Shown: positions 27,899-36,436 of the stretch, in pieces | Layout: every line of letters begins with the position of its first letter | How positions within the stretch are numbered: the first letter of the stretch is position 1 | DNA from: Cognataquiflexum aquatile | Lineage (GTDB): Bacteria > Bacteroidota > Bacteroidia > Cytophagales > Cyclobacteriaceae | Assembly: GCF_003316845.1 (NCBI RefSeq) | Contig: NZ_QMIK01000007.1 | Span: 186,001 to 250,000 of the forward strand | Reading direction: 5' to 3' | DNA: 64,000 bases | Translations under genes and position numbers: made by a program | Notes under the pieces: generated by a model | Databases searched by the model: none | Seen by the model: the letters and a program-made list of their open reading frames with translations, nothing else | Told to the model about the DNA's origin: nothing

Positions 27899-28747
27899 AT
27901 GGAAAAAATAACTAAACCTATTTCCGGCTACTTGATGGTTTTGGTGGTCATCGCACTGATTCCGGCCACAGCATTTTCATTTATCAATGAATGGCATCTT
28001 TTGGGGGCAATCCTCGGGTTTGCCTTTATCATGATCACGGCAGGGTTTTTTACACTCCAGCCTAACATGGCGATGGTACTTGTCTTATTCGGTGCTTATA
28101 AAGGCACGGTGAAGGACACCGGTTTCTTTTGGGTAAACCCATTTATGACCAAAAAGAGAATCTCTCTCCGTGTCAAAAACTTTGAGAACAAACCGCTGAA
28201 AGTGAATGACAAAATCGGTAACCCCGTCATGGTAGGCACGATCGTCGTCTGGCAGGTGGAGAATACCTTCAAGGCCTCCTTTGAAGTAGAAGATTATGAA
28301 AATTTCGTCCACTTACAGACAGATGCTGCGGTCAGAAAAATGGCGGGACTTTATCCTTACGATGATTTTGAGCACCAACATGCAGAAATCACACTCCGGT
28401 CAGGGGTAGAGGAAGTCAACCATTCCCTTGAAGCCGAAATATCGGACAGGCTGCAATCCGCCGGGATCAAAGTCATCGAGGCAAGGATTTCTCACCTCGC
28501 TTATGCTTCCGAAATCGCCTCCGCCATGCTACAGAGACAACAGGCCACAGCCATAGTCGCTGCAAGAAGAATGATCGTGGACGGCGCAGTGGGCATGGTC
28601 GAAATGGCATTGGAAGACCTCAAAATCAAAGGCATCATCGATTTTGAAGAATCCAAAAAAGCAGCCATGGTCAGCAACCTGATGGTGGTCCTCTGCTCGG
28701 ACAGAAGTGCTAGTCCGGTTCTGAATGTTGGGACTTTGAACCAATAA
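27899..28747 (+). CDS. SPFH/stomatin-family membrane protein
   Basis: The 282-residue protein has two N-terminal membrane helices (about 10-28 and 34-52). An SPFH band-7 domain follows, with the strand VLVLFGAYKGTVKDTGFFWVNPF and the coiled-coil-forming EAEISDRLQSAGIKVIEARI region. A helical, Ala-rich C-terminus ends the chain. SPFH proteins oligomerise into membrane cages or microdomains. It is the first gene of a four-gene operon with two paralogous membrane proteins and a ribbon-helix-helix protein; the next start is 3 bases after its stop. Confidence 0.9.
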   Translation: MEKITKPISGYLMVLVVIALIPATAFSFINEWHLLGAILGFAFIMITAGFFTLQPNMAMVLVLFGAYKGTVKDTGFFWVNPFMTKKRISLRVKNFENKPLKVNDKIGNPVMVGTIVVWQVENTFKASFEVEDYENFVHLQTDAAVRKMAGLYPYDDFEHQHAEITLRSGVEEVNHSLEAEISDRLQSAGIKVIEARISHLAYASEIASAMLQRQQATAIVAARRMIVDGAVGMVEMALEDLKIKGIIDFEESKKAAMVSNLMVVLCSDRSASPVLNVGTLNQ

Positions 28748-28750
28748 AAA

Positions 28751-29236
28751 ATGGTACTCAATGAAAGCCAAAGCTTAAAGGATACCTTTATCATCTATGT
28801 AATCCTAATGCTGGAGGTTCCTACAATTATCCTGTTTGTAGTCCTTTGGTGGACAGGCAAATTCGGAGAAGACGGCTACATTCCTGTGCTTTTCTTTATA
28901 GGTTTCCTTTCTTTGACAACTCTCTTTATTCTCAATATGTCACTTAATATCAGAATTGACGAAAACGGCCTCCAATACAAGAGTTTCCCATTTGTAAACA
29001 AATGGAAATTCCTCCCAAAAGAGGCGATCGATTCTGGCAATGTCAGAAAACTGGATGGCATGTTGGAATTTGGAGGCCTTGGTACCAAACTTTCCAAAAG
29101 CACAAAGGCTTATATCTTTTCCACTGAACATGTGATTGAACTGGAATCAGGCGGAAAGAAATACGTGTTCAGTACCAGGAAACCAATTTTGGCAAAGACC
29201 GTGATTGAACAATGGAATATTCCTTCTATCAAATAA
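28751..29236 (+). CDS. Membrane protein with C-terminal PH-like domain (paralogue A)
   Basis: The 161-residue product has two membrane helices (about 12-33 and 45-63). After them comes a roughly 95-residue beta-rich domain ending in a helix (VFSTRKPILAKTVIEQW). The pattern, including a GGKKYVFSTRKP turn, looks like a bacterial PH-type domain. It shares this layout, an (F/Y)-P-F-x-x-K-(W/R)-K strand and a conserved GG(L/W)G motif with the next gene, so the two are tandem paralogues. Function unknown. Confidence 0.78.
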   Translation: MVLNESQSLKDTFIIYVILMLEVPTIILFVVLWWTGKFGEDGYIPVLFFIGFLSLTTLFILNMSLNIRIDENGLQYKSFPFVNKWKFLPKEAIDSGNVRKLDGMLEFGGLGTKLSKSTKAYIFSTEHVIELESGGKKYVFSTRKPILAKTVIEQWNIPSIK

Positions 29237-29248
29237 ACCTTTCTTACC

Positions 29249-29734
29249 ATGACCAACTTAATTTTCAAAGAAACCCAGAGATTCACTCAATTGTGGATTT
29301 GGATGCTATTGGTTTTTGTGGCTGGAATCGTTTTTTTTAGTGCTTTTAGTCTTGAAGAAATAAAATATTCAGATATCCTGATCCCCATGGGAATCATTGG
29401 TCTTGTCTTTACATTATTTCTTGCCCTGACTCTCAAGACAACGATAGATTCCTATTCCTTGTCTTTTAGCTATTTCCCATTTATATGGAAAAGGAAATAC
29501 AACTTCAAGGAGATAGAATCCATGGAACTGAAAGAATACAACTCTCTATGGGAATATGGAGGTTGGGGTATCAGGTACAATTTTGATTCCTGGGCTTACA
29601 ATACCGGAGGGAGGTTTGGTATCAAGGTGGAAACAAAGGACAAAAAATTTCTACTTGGCACACACAAACCTGAGGAGGCCAAAAAAGCCATTGCCATGTT
29701 TAAAGTTTACAAATCCAAAAACCATGGCAGCTAA
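29249..29734 (+). CDS. Membrane protein with C-terminal PH-like domain (paralogue B)
   Basis: This 161-residue protein has the same length and layout as the preceding one: two membrane helices (about 13-32 and 46-65), then a beta-rich domain with YFPFIWKRKYNFKEIE, EYGGWGIRYNF and a closing FLLGTHKPEEAKKAI helix. The GTHKPEEAKKAI ending strongly resembles that of bacterial PH domains. Its last 11 bases overlap the start of the ribbon-helix-helix gene. Confidence 0.78.
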   Translation: MTNLIFKETQRFTQLWIWMLLVFVAGIVFFSAFSLEEIKYSDILIPMGIIGLVFTLFLALTLKTTIDSYSLSFSYFPFIWKRKYNFKEIESMELKEYNSLWEYGGWGIRYNFDSWAYNTGGRFGIKVETKDKKFLLGTHKPEEAKKAIAMFKVYKSKNHGS

Positions 29735-29903
29735 AAAACCATTCGCCTTAAGAATAGATGAAAATCTCATGAAGGCTGTCGAGAAGTGGGCGGAAGATGA
29801 GTTCCGCAGCGCCAATGGACAGCTGGAATGGATCATCTATGAGGCGCTCAAGAAGTCAGGAAGGCTTCCATCACAGATAAAAAAAGACCCGGAATCTGAA
29901 TAG
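29724..29903 (+). CDS. Arc-like ribbon-helix-helix protein
   Basis: The 59-residue protein MAAKKPFALRIDENLMKAVE opens with the strand-helix arrangement of Arc/MetJ-type DNA-binding proteins (strand KPFALRID, two helices after it). Related short proteins are often found beside SPFH genes. Its ATG overlaps the preceding gene's stop by 11 bases, so it belongs to the same operon and may autoregulate it. A terminator hairpin spans its stop codon. Confidence 0.82.
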   Translation: MAAKKPFALRIDENLMKAVEKWAEDEFRSANGQLEWIIYEALKKSGRLPSQIKKDPESE

Positions 29904-29916
29904 GTTCCGGGTCTTT
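29881..29916. terminator. Bidirectional terminator between SPFH and export operons
   Basis: AAAAGACCCGGAA and its exact complement form a 13-bp stem with a 10-base loop that contains the ribbon-helix-helix stop codon; a run of T follows on the plus strand and the A arm gives a T run on the minus strand. It serves both converging operons. Confidence 0.88.
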
Positions 29917-29918
29917 TT

Positions 29919-31406
29919 TTAATCCTCCTCCGCATCAGGATTATATAGCAGCTGCTTGTATTCAAAATCATACAATGTCAACTGTCGCATTTCATAAAAG
30001 GCTGTCCAATAATCCCTCAAAGACTGGATATAGGCTCTTCGATTTTGGTCTTTTTCCTGCTGCGCAATATTCAGGTCGGTGATGGTCACATTTCCGTTTT
30101 GATACCTTCTCAAAGAAATCTCATAGCGTTTGTCCGCTACCTGATCGGAAAGTTTGGTGATTTCGAGACGGTCATGCATCATGTCAAAGTTTTTGACTTT
30201 GGTAAAAATCTCCTGCTCAAAATTGATGATGTCCTGCTCGACGGTATATTCCACCAATTGCTTGTTGGCCTCTGCCTGCCCCATTCTCGCTTTATTTCTT
30301 CCCCAATCCAAAATAGGGATAGAGAATCCAAGGTTGAGCAATACCTGCCTGTTTGGATCGATATAGATATCACCCCACGTCAATCCCGCATTGTTAAGAC
30401 CATAACTTGCATTCATCAGGACATTGAATCTTTCGCCTCTTGCTTCTGCCAAGCCGGCCTGTGCTTCCAGTTTTCTTCTGTCAAACCCCATGGCATCGGC
30501 CCTGTTGAGAAAAGCAAATTCGATGGCTTCCTCCACATCGATGGTCAGGTCGGGTACGATTTGCGGAGGAATCAAGCTTATTTCCTCGGCATCATTGAGC
30601 CCAATATAAGATTTGAGCCGAAGGCTGTTGGCCTCCAAGTCAAGGTTAGCCTGTGCCAAATCCTGTCTTGCCTGTAACACTTGCAGCTCTACCTGAAGCA
30701 ATTTGTCTTCGTATGTGGTTCCGATATTATACCTTCCCTGCTCTATTTTGAGGATTTCCTGCGTATTGACAAGGTTTTTGGTGGCGATCTCCAGATTGAC
30801 TTGGGAAATCAGAAAATCAAAAAACAGCTCTGTCACCGTCATACCGATCTGTTCCATTTCTTCCACGTACCCACGCTTGCTTTCTTCGTAGATCAGCGGT
30901 TCGATTTTTCTGTCCCATTTCAAAGGATTATAAGCGAAAAACGGCTGGGACAAACGCACATTGACCGGAATTCCACTCCATTGGGTCTGAGGACTTCCTG
31001 CGGGAGCGAGGAAGTTGTCAAACTTGGTCGTGGATGAATTGACCGAAATATTCCCACCTGTTGCGGCTATCTCCTGCTCGATACCCAATTCGAGATCCAT
31101 AAAGTTTTGCCTTACTTCCCTGAACTCGATGGTTCCATCAGGTTGGGTGACATTGTTGAATGCCTGTGAAAATCCGGGAATCGTTCCACTCAGTCTCAGC
31201 TGAGGATTGTAATTGGATTGGTAAAAGCGGTAATTCCAATACCTGTTTTCTTTACGGGTTTGTGCCCGGAGAGATGCAGGAGATCTCGCCTTTGCCCTCG
31301 CTACCATGTCCTCGAGGGTGAAAGTTATTTTTTCTTGAGAAAAAGATTGGAAGGGTAAAACAACCAACCAAACAAATAAAATACTCCAATAATACTGTTT
31401 ACTCAT
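29919..31406 (-). CDS. TolC-family outer-membrane efflux protein
   Basis: The 495-residue product has a signal peptide (cleavage near residue 23, FQSFSQE). The mature protein is mostly long helices with two OEP repeats (about 30-235 and 250-470), as in TolC-type channels. It is the last gene of an operon with a MacB-type permease and an HlyD-type adaptor; its start overlaps the permease gene by 8 bases. It probably forms the outer-membrane exit duct of this exporter. Confidence 0.92.
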   Translation of the reverse strand: MSKQYYWSILFVWLVVLPFQSFSQEKITFTLEDMVARAKARSPASLRAQTRKENRYWNYRFYQSNYNPQLRLSGTIPGFSQAFNNVTQPDGTIEFREVRQNFMDLELGIEQEIAATGGNISVNSSTTKFDNFLAPAGSPQTQWSGIPVNVRLSQPFFAYNPLKWDRKIEPLIYEESKRGYVEEMEQIGMTVTELFFDFLISQVNLEIATKNLVNTQEILKIEQGRYNIGTTYEDKLLQVELQVLQARQDLAQANLDLEANSLRLKSYIGLNDAEEISLIPPQIVPDLTIDVEEAIEFAFLNRADAMGFDRRKLEAQAGLAEARGERFNVLMNASYGLNNAGLTWGDIYIDPNRQVLLNLGFSIPILDWGRNKARMGQAEANKQLVEYTVEQDIINFEQEIFTKVKNFDMMHDRLEITKLSDQVADKRYEISLRRYQNGNVTITDLNIAQQEKDQNRRAYIQSLRDYWTAFYEMRQLTLYDFEYKQLLYNPDAEED

Positions 31407-32736
31407 ACCTTAAAGAAGTTATAGGGTCCTGCATTGCTGCTTTTCTTGCCGGAGCGATTCCAAAAACCAAACCGACGGTCGCTGCGACGCCAAAAGAAAG
31501 CAATATCGAAGGAAGGGTAATGATGGTCGGAAAATCCCCAAAGGTAGATACCAGATGGGCCAATAAAATACCCAATATTACCCCTATAATCCCTCCTGTG
31601 ATACTGATCATGACGGCTTCAAACAGAAACTGATTGACAATATCGGATTTTTTTGCACCTAACGAAAGCCTTAATCCTATTTCTTTAATCCTCTCCATGA
31701 CTGAGGCCAACATAATGTTCATTATTCCTATACCTCCCACCAAAAGTGATATCCCTGCAATTGCCCCAAGAACAATATTAAAGATGTTTTGGGTACGCTG
31801 CTGTTGCTTGAGCAAGAGCTCAGGAATCGTAATCTCAAAGTCCACCACGGTCATATGTCTCCTTTCCAACAACTTGGAAATCACCTCGGCTGTGGGATTG
31901 AGTGATTCGCTTTCTTCCACCTGCACCACTATTTTGTCTATCTGATGATAATTTGGGTCCGGGTTGGCCGTCACCTGCTCCCCAACCGAAACTGCCGCTC
32001 CTGTCACCAAATCCCTGTTTTTGAACCTGATCAGCATCGTTTGGATAGGAACATAGACATCCATGTTGAAATCACGAATACCCAACTTGGAAATACTCTG
32101 CTCGGACACCAACCTCTCTTCCATCACGCCGATGACTTCGAGCCATTGGTTTCCGCTTTTGATCATCTTTCCGATTGGGTTTTCCTTTGAAAAAAATTTG
32201 GTCTGAACCGACCTTCCAATGATACAGACAGGCGCACCGAGGAGAAGATTGGATTCCGTAAACATTTTTCCTTCCCGAAGTTTGAAATCCAAGACTTCAA
32301 AATAGGCAGGGGTGACTCCAACCAACTTGGCTGAGCGCCTGATTCCGCTTTTGACGAGGTTGGTTTCCAATACGATTTCAGGACTGATGTTTTTGATTCC
32401 TGGAATGGTCTTCATGATGGATTCGACGTCGGAAAGTTTCAGTCCGGGTGAAAACTTCCCTTTTTCCTCTTCCAAGTCTGATTCTTCTGCCAGATTTTCT
32501 TCGACTTGATTGACCACAGGAGCTATGACAATATTGTTGACACCGACCAGCCTGATTTGCTCGAGAATTTCCTGTTGGGCGCCGTTGCCGATGGCAAGCA
32601 TCGCAATCACCGCCGCAACTCCAAAAATAATCCCCAAAGCCGTCAGCAGGGACCTTAATTTATTGGCAAGGACGGCTTCTAACGCAATGTGGAAATTGGC
32701 CTTTAATCTTTCATTTCGGTCGAAAAGGATATTCAT
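31399..32736 (-). CDS. MacB-type ABC permease (FtsX/MacB_PCD)
   Basis: The 445-residue protein has a membrane helix near the N-terminus (about 30-50) and a large periplasmic MacB_PCD domain (about 55-290). Three C-terminal helices carry the FtsX motif SVMERIKEIGLRLSLGAKKSDI. Unlike true MacB it has no fused ATP-binding domain, and no ATPase gene is in the operon. A separate ATPase encoded elsewhere must drive it if it is active. It sits between the adaptor and TolC genes. Confidence 0.92.
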   Translation of the reverse strand: MNILFDRNERLKANFHIALEAVLANKLRSLLTALGIIFGVAAVIAMLAIGNGAQQEILEQIRLVGVNNIVIAPVVNQVEENLAEESDLEEEKGKFSPGLKLSDVESIMKTIPGIKNISPEIVLETNLVKSGIRRSAKLVGVTPAYFEVLDFKLREGKMFTESNLLLGAPVCIIGRSVQTKFFSKENPIGKMIKSGNQWLEVIGVMEERLVSEQSISKLGIRDFNMDVYVPIQTMLIRFKNRDLVTGAAVSVGEQVTANPDPNYHQIDKIVVQVEESESLNPTAEVISKLLERRHMTVVDFEITIPELLLKQQQRTQNIFNIVLGAIAGISLLVGGIGIMNIMLASVMERIKEIGLRLSLGAKKSDIVNQFLFEAVMISITGGIIGVILGILLAHLVSTFGDFPTIITLPSILLSFGVAATVGLVFGIAPARKAAMQDPITSLRYE

Positions 32737-32745
32737 AAATGTATC

Positions 32746-34080
32746 TTAATTATTGACAGGCCTGACTTGATATCCGGTTTTCATCGAAGAATCCGGTGCG
32801 GAAATTGGCTCCTCGACTTTAAGGTTCCTTTTCCCATTCAATTCTGCCAATAAACTGATACTTGTATTTTGGGACCATTCGGGAGTGGAAAGGAACACAT
32901 CCTGCCCTTCTTCCAATCCCATTTCGACGATTACATCATTGGAATTGGCAAGGCCGAGTTTTACTTCCTGCTTTTTACCGTTTTTGAGGTAGACATAATT
33001 GATACTGTCGCTTTCGACATTGATGGCTTCCAAAGGCACATAGACCACATCACTTTTTTCCTCTATCAAGATAGAATTGCTTGTTGTCATCGCGGGCCGT
33101 AGCAGGTCGTCACTTTCATTGACCCTGACCAAAACTTCGAAAACCTTGGCATCAGAATTTGGCCTTTGTTGTCCCACATTGGCGACCTGTATGACCTTCC
33201 CTGTCAATTTTTTGTCGGGAAAAGCATCCAAACCGATTAACACAGATTGGCCGACTTTGACTTTTCTGATATCGACTTCATTGATGTAAGTGATGCTTTG
33301 CATCGTGCTGAGGTCAGGAAGTGTGGCTACTACAGGATCCCAAGAACTGATCTGAGAACCTTCTTTGACTTTTCCTCCCCTACCTTGGTAATAAATCACC
33401 ATCCCGTTTTGGGGAGCGGTGACGGTGAATTTCTCCAAAGCAGCCTGCATTTGGGAAACTTCAAGCTGAGACTCTCTCAATCTGGCGGAGACCTCCACCA
33501 TACGGGCTTTTTCCTGAAGGGTCTTAATCCTATACCTTTCTTTCGCTTGTTGTAGGTCTCTGATGGCTTTTTGGTAGTTGTATTCATTTTGCTTGATAAT
33601 GGCCGGCGGTTCATATTGAGACTGGTCCAAAACCAGTTTTTTGGCGCCTACTTCATATTCGAGGTTGATCAGATTGTCCCTTTCCAACCTCAGCACCAAG
33701 GAGGTATCCAACTGTGTCTGCTCGAAGGTGGCCATGGTCTGCTCGAGGTCCAAGCGGCGGTCCTCCATTCTTCCAAAAAGTTCTGTCTTGTCAAGGGATG
33801 CGATAAAGTCTCCTTTTTTCACCACCGTGCCTTCATCCACCATAGTTTCGATAGTGAAGTTTCCTATCCTGTATCTCCTTGCCTCGATGGGACCAAGGAT
33901 TTCTACGGAATTCAGCGCCTGCAATTCTCCCGAGGAGGTGATTTCTACTTTAAATTGACCCTTTTTTACGTCAGTCAATATTTCGAAGTTCCCCTCTTTG
34001 CCGGAGGAAAAAAAAAGCAGGTATATGACAATCAGAGCGGCAAATACCCCGATGCCTGTGTATATATACTTTCTTTGCAT
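32746..34080 (-). CDS. HlyD/MacA-type periplasmic adaptor protein
   Basis: The 444-residue protein has an N-terminal membrane anchor (about 6-24), a barrel-sandwich hybrid half near 40-90, an alpha-helical hairpin (about 95-225), the second lipoyl half with VTAPQNGMVIYYQGRGG, and a beta-barrel domain (about 265-350). It should link the permease to the TolC-like channel. It is the first gene of the export operon, with a candidate -7 element at 34104-34111. Confidence 0.92.
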   Translation of the reverse strand: MQRKYIYTGIGVFAALIVIYLLFFSSGKEGNFEILTDVKKGQFKVEITSSGELQALNSVEILGPIEARRYRIGNFTIETMVDEGTVVKKGDFIASLDKTELFGRMEDRRLDLEQTMATFEQTQLDTSLVLRLERDNLINLEYEVGAKKLVLDQSQYEPPAIIKQNEYNYQKAIRDLQQAKERYRIKTLQEKARMVEVSARLRESQLEVSQMQAALEKFTVTAPQNGMVIYYQGRGGKVKEGSQISSWDPVVATLPDLSTMQSITYINEVDIRKVKVGQSVLIGLDAFPDKKLTGKVIQVANVGQQRPNSDAKVFEVLVRVNESDDLLRPAMTTSNSILIEEKSDVVYVPLEAINVESDSINYVYLKNGKKQEVKLGLANSNDVIVEMGLEEGQDVFLSTPEWSQNTSISLLAELNGKRNLKVEEPISAPDSSMKTGYQVRPVNN

Positions 34081-34103
34081 GGTCGCAGTTATTTTGGTCT
34101 AAT

Positions 34104-34111
34104 CAAAGTTA
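34104..34111 (-). promoter_or_regulatory. Candidate -7 element for the export operon
   Basis: The minus strand reads TAACTTTG, matching TAnnTTTG, 23 bases before the adaptor start. The -33 element is not clear. Confidence 0.35.
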
Positions 34112-34278
34112 GCCAAAAATGAGTCAAAATCAGCCCAATAAGCAGGTTATAAAACCATTAAAGTAATTTCTAATTATCGTGCCCGACTGGAAACTGAAAA
34201 CCGAAAAATTGAAATGGATTTGATAAATTGCGCGCTCATTGGGGTTTTTACCTCCCCAAAAACCGACCAAACCCTGAT

Positions 34279-35049
34279 ATGAAGTCATTGATCAGTTTTA
34301 TTATCCGATACATTCCAAGGAAATATTTACAGCTAGTTTCCCATTTTTTCCTGCGGATTATGGCGGTCTTTTATCAAGGAAATCAGGTTACCTGCAATGT
34401 ATGTGACCATTCTTTTCGGAAGTTTTTGCCTTATGGAAGAAAAGGACGGGACAATGCACTTTGCCCAAACTGCCTTGCTTTGGAAAGGCATAGGCTGATG
34501 TGGCTTTTTTTGCAGCAGGAGACCAACTTCTTTACAGATAAACTCAAAGTCCTTCATATCGCTCCTGAGCTTTGCTTTATTGACCGGATGGAGGCCATGA
34601 AAAACCTGGATTACATCACCGCAGATATTGAGTCTCCTTTGGCCAAAGTCAAAATGGATGTCCATCAGATCCCTTTTGAGGCCAATACTTTTGATGTCGT
34701 ATTCTGTAACCACGTCATGGAACATGTCGACGACGATATCCTGGCATGCAGCGAGATCAACCGCGTGCTCAAACCTACCGGTTGGGGAATCATCCAATCC
34801 CCTGTCTATGACATTCCCGAGACCATCGAGGACAAAACCATCACCGATGCCGCCGAGCGTGAAAGGCTCTTCGGCCAAAGGGACCACGTCCGCAAATATG
34901 GGCATGACTACGCCATGCGCCTCAGCCTATCAGAACTCGATGTCCAAGAAAACCTCTTTGTCAAAACCCTCGATCCTGCAATTGTCTTGAAACATGCCTT
35001 GCCGAAGAATGAGGTTATTTTTTATTGTAGAAAAGGGAGTAAAGGGTGA
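34279..35049 (+). CDS. SAM-dependent methyltransferase with zinc-finger-like N-terminus
   Basis: The 256-residue protein has a cysteine cluster at about residues 41-67 (CNVC, then CPNC) that probably binds zinc, followed by a class I methyltransferase fold. The post-I region shows VLHIAPE, an acidic DI after strand 2, and FDVVFCNHVMEHVDDD typical of Methyltransf_11 enzymes. The substrate is unknown. The ATG at 34279 is preferred over a TTG at 34228. A diverged copy of part of its 3' end lies 300 bases downstream (35250-35336). Confidence 0.88.
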   Translation: MKSLISFIIRYIPRKYLQLVSHFFLRIMAVFYQGNQVTCNVCDHSFRKFLPYGRKGRDNALCPNCLALERHRLMWLFLQQETNFFTDKLKVLHIAPELCFIDRMEAMKNLDYITADIESPLAKVKMDVHQIPFEANTFDVVFCNHVMEHVDDDILACSEINRVLKPTGWGIIQSPVYDIPETIEDKTITDAAERERLFGQRDHVRKYGHDYAMRLSLSELDVQENLFVKTLDPAIVLKHALPKNEVIFYCRKGSKG

Positions 35050-35249
35050 AGGGTGAGGGAGGAAGGATGAAAAAAAATGATTGGTGAGGGATTATGGCCT
35101 GGTTTTGAATAATAAAGCTAGCCTTCCCACTTAAAAAATGAATGCAGGAATTGAATCCAAAGATCCTTGATATAAAACGGTTAGCCCAAAATGATACGAT
35201 TTTATACGATTAGATTCGCTTATGATACGAAAAATGTTATTTCTTGTCC
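35050..35249. other. Non-coding stretch behind the methyltransferase
   Basis: No gene, RNA or clear hairpin is seen in these 200 bases. There is a purine-rich start (AAGGGTGAAGGGTGAGGGAGG) and a small repeat (ATGATACGATTTTATACGATTAGA). Together with the remnant that follows, it looks like decayed coding DNA. Confidence 0.5.
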
Positions 35250-35336
35250 ATTCGGAAATACGCCAAGCACCTCAGCCAATCAGGACTCGACGTCCAAGAA
35301 AACGAATTTGAAAAATTGTCAATTGGAAATTGTTGA
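35250..35336 (+). pseudogene. Remnant of a methyltransferase paralogue
   Basis: Bases 35259-35303 match the methyltransferase gene at 34909-34953 with 5 differences in 45. In frame this reads YAKHLSQSGLDVQEN against YAMRLSLSELDVQEN, and an IRKY just before it matches VRKY with four residues missing. The frame ends at TGA 35334-35336. No start or catalytic domain remains, so this is a fragment of a related, not identical, gene. Confidence 0.7.
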
Positions 35337-35337
35337 G

Positions 35338-35405
35338 GGCTAACGTCTCAGTGATATGGAACGGACGCAGCGATAGCAAGTCTGATCTCATATCACATGT
35401 TATCA
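35338..35405 (-). repeat. attC-like inverted element A, behind the gene at 35403
   Basis: On the minus strand it runs from TGATAAC, whose TGA is the stop codon of the adjacent gene, to GTTAGCC. Inside, GTGATATG and CATATCAC (35351-35358 and 35389-35396) pair perfectly. The TAAC...GTTA ends, the paired inner boxes and the position at the stop codon match the plan of integron attC sites. The outer boxes do not fully fit the RYYYAAC/GTTRRRY consensus. Confidence 0.5.
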
Positions 35406-36419
35406 TCTGGCCTTCTTGCTTAAAGTTATCAAATATATACCTACGCCAACTCCAAAAACAGCAAAAGTCATAAGACCATAAAAATTTCCCTTTGTATGGA
35501 ATTTACTTCGAACTTGATTTACCTTTTCTTTAGGCATAAATTCTATTCCATTTTTAACCAGACCTAAAATATCTATTTGATGGTAGTTTAAATGCTTGTC
35601 AGTAAATGTTAATTCCTCGGATTCTATAATTTTTTTGCTGTAAGTGTCTTTCCAAAGAGTAATAGATATAGGATCACCCTCATTTACGCTGCTAAGGAAT
35701 TGATCTGCATTAAGTGCTTCTAATTCTGGCCTATTCAATTTGAATTTGAAATTCGGGTATTCCACTAAATAAATTTCTATTGATTTACTATTTTTTCTAC
35801 CTGATTTTATTGATGGTTTGTTTTGCAACATTCCTGAAACTTGGGTTGTATTTTCTGAATCAACAATTATGTTTCCATGCTTATCTTGTTTAATGAAAAT
35901 CAACGAGAATACAATCCAAAAGACTATAAATCCGATTCCAAAACGTCTTAAATGTCTATTCTCCCATCTCGCTTTCTCACTATTATTTTCTATTAATCCG
36001 TTAGTTAATTGATCCTTGAGCTTGTAATAAGTTTCCAATCTAAGATTGGAGGAGGTGATTCGAGCTTTTCCGGTTTTGAAATACAAATCCAAATCTTCCC
36101 ATTGTAAGTATTTATTTTCCTTTCTAATTGCTGTGTATGAATTCAATTCGGATATCGGATACTCTTTTTTTATGGCACCAAAAAATGATTCTTGTTTTAG
36201 GTTGCTATTATCTACGGTAATTACCTCATTTTTAAGAAGGTAGTATAAAACTGATATGGTAACTGAAGCTGAAAATAGAAAAAATGACAAATCAACTAAT
36301 TGAACATATCTATGATTGAACATAGGTTTTAAAAAGTAAAACCCCAATATCGAGAACCCAATAACTCCTAGGCTAAGGATAATAGTACTCGATAATTTGA
36401 ATTTGGCTTTAATCTTCAT
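35403..36419 (-). CDS. Membrane protein of unknown function in a possible gene cassette
   Basis: The 338-residue protein has two N-terminal membrane helices (about 12-30 and 40-61), a beta-rich PH-like stretch (about 67-140), a third helix (about 158-175), a second soluble part (about 180-305) and a C-terminal helix (about 313-331). I do not recognise the family. It is more AT-rich, by eye, than its neighbours. Both ends abut attC-like inverted elements in the orientation expected for an integron cassette, which suggests acquisition as a single-gene unit. Confidence 0.75.
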   Translation of the reverse strand: MKIKAKFKLSSTIILSLGVIGFSILGFYFLKPMFNHRYVQLVDLSFFLFSASVTISVLYYLLKNEVITVDNSNLKQESFFGAIKKEYPISELNSYTAIRKENKYLQWEDLDLYFKTGKARITSSNLRLETYYKLKDQLTNGLIENNSEKARWENRHLRRFGIGFIVFWIVFSLIFIKQDKHGNIIVDSENTTQVSGMLQNKPSIKSGRKNSKSIEIYLVEYPNFKFKLNRPELEALNADQFLSSVNEGDPISITLWKDTYSKKIIESEELTFTDKHLNYHQIDILGLVKNGIEFMPKEKVNQVRSKFHTKGNFYGLMTFAVFGVGVGIYLITLSKKAR

Positions 36420-36436
36420 TCATTATTTTGGCTTGA

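Noticed and set aside
33571-34122. 183-residue open frame opposite the HlyD-type adaptor gene
   Set aside because: It is antisense to a well supported gene and its product shows no recognisable features.
35050-35402. A full gene in the gap behind the methyltransferase
   Set aside because: Only a fragment related to the methyltransferase 3' end is readable; there is no start and no longer frame.
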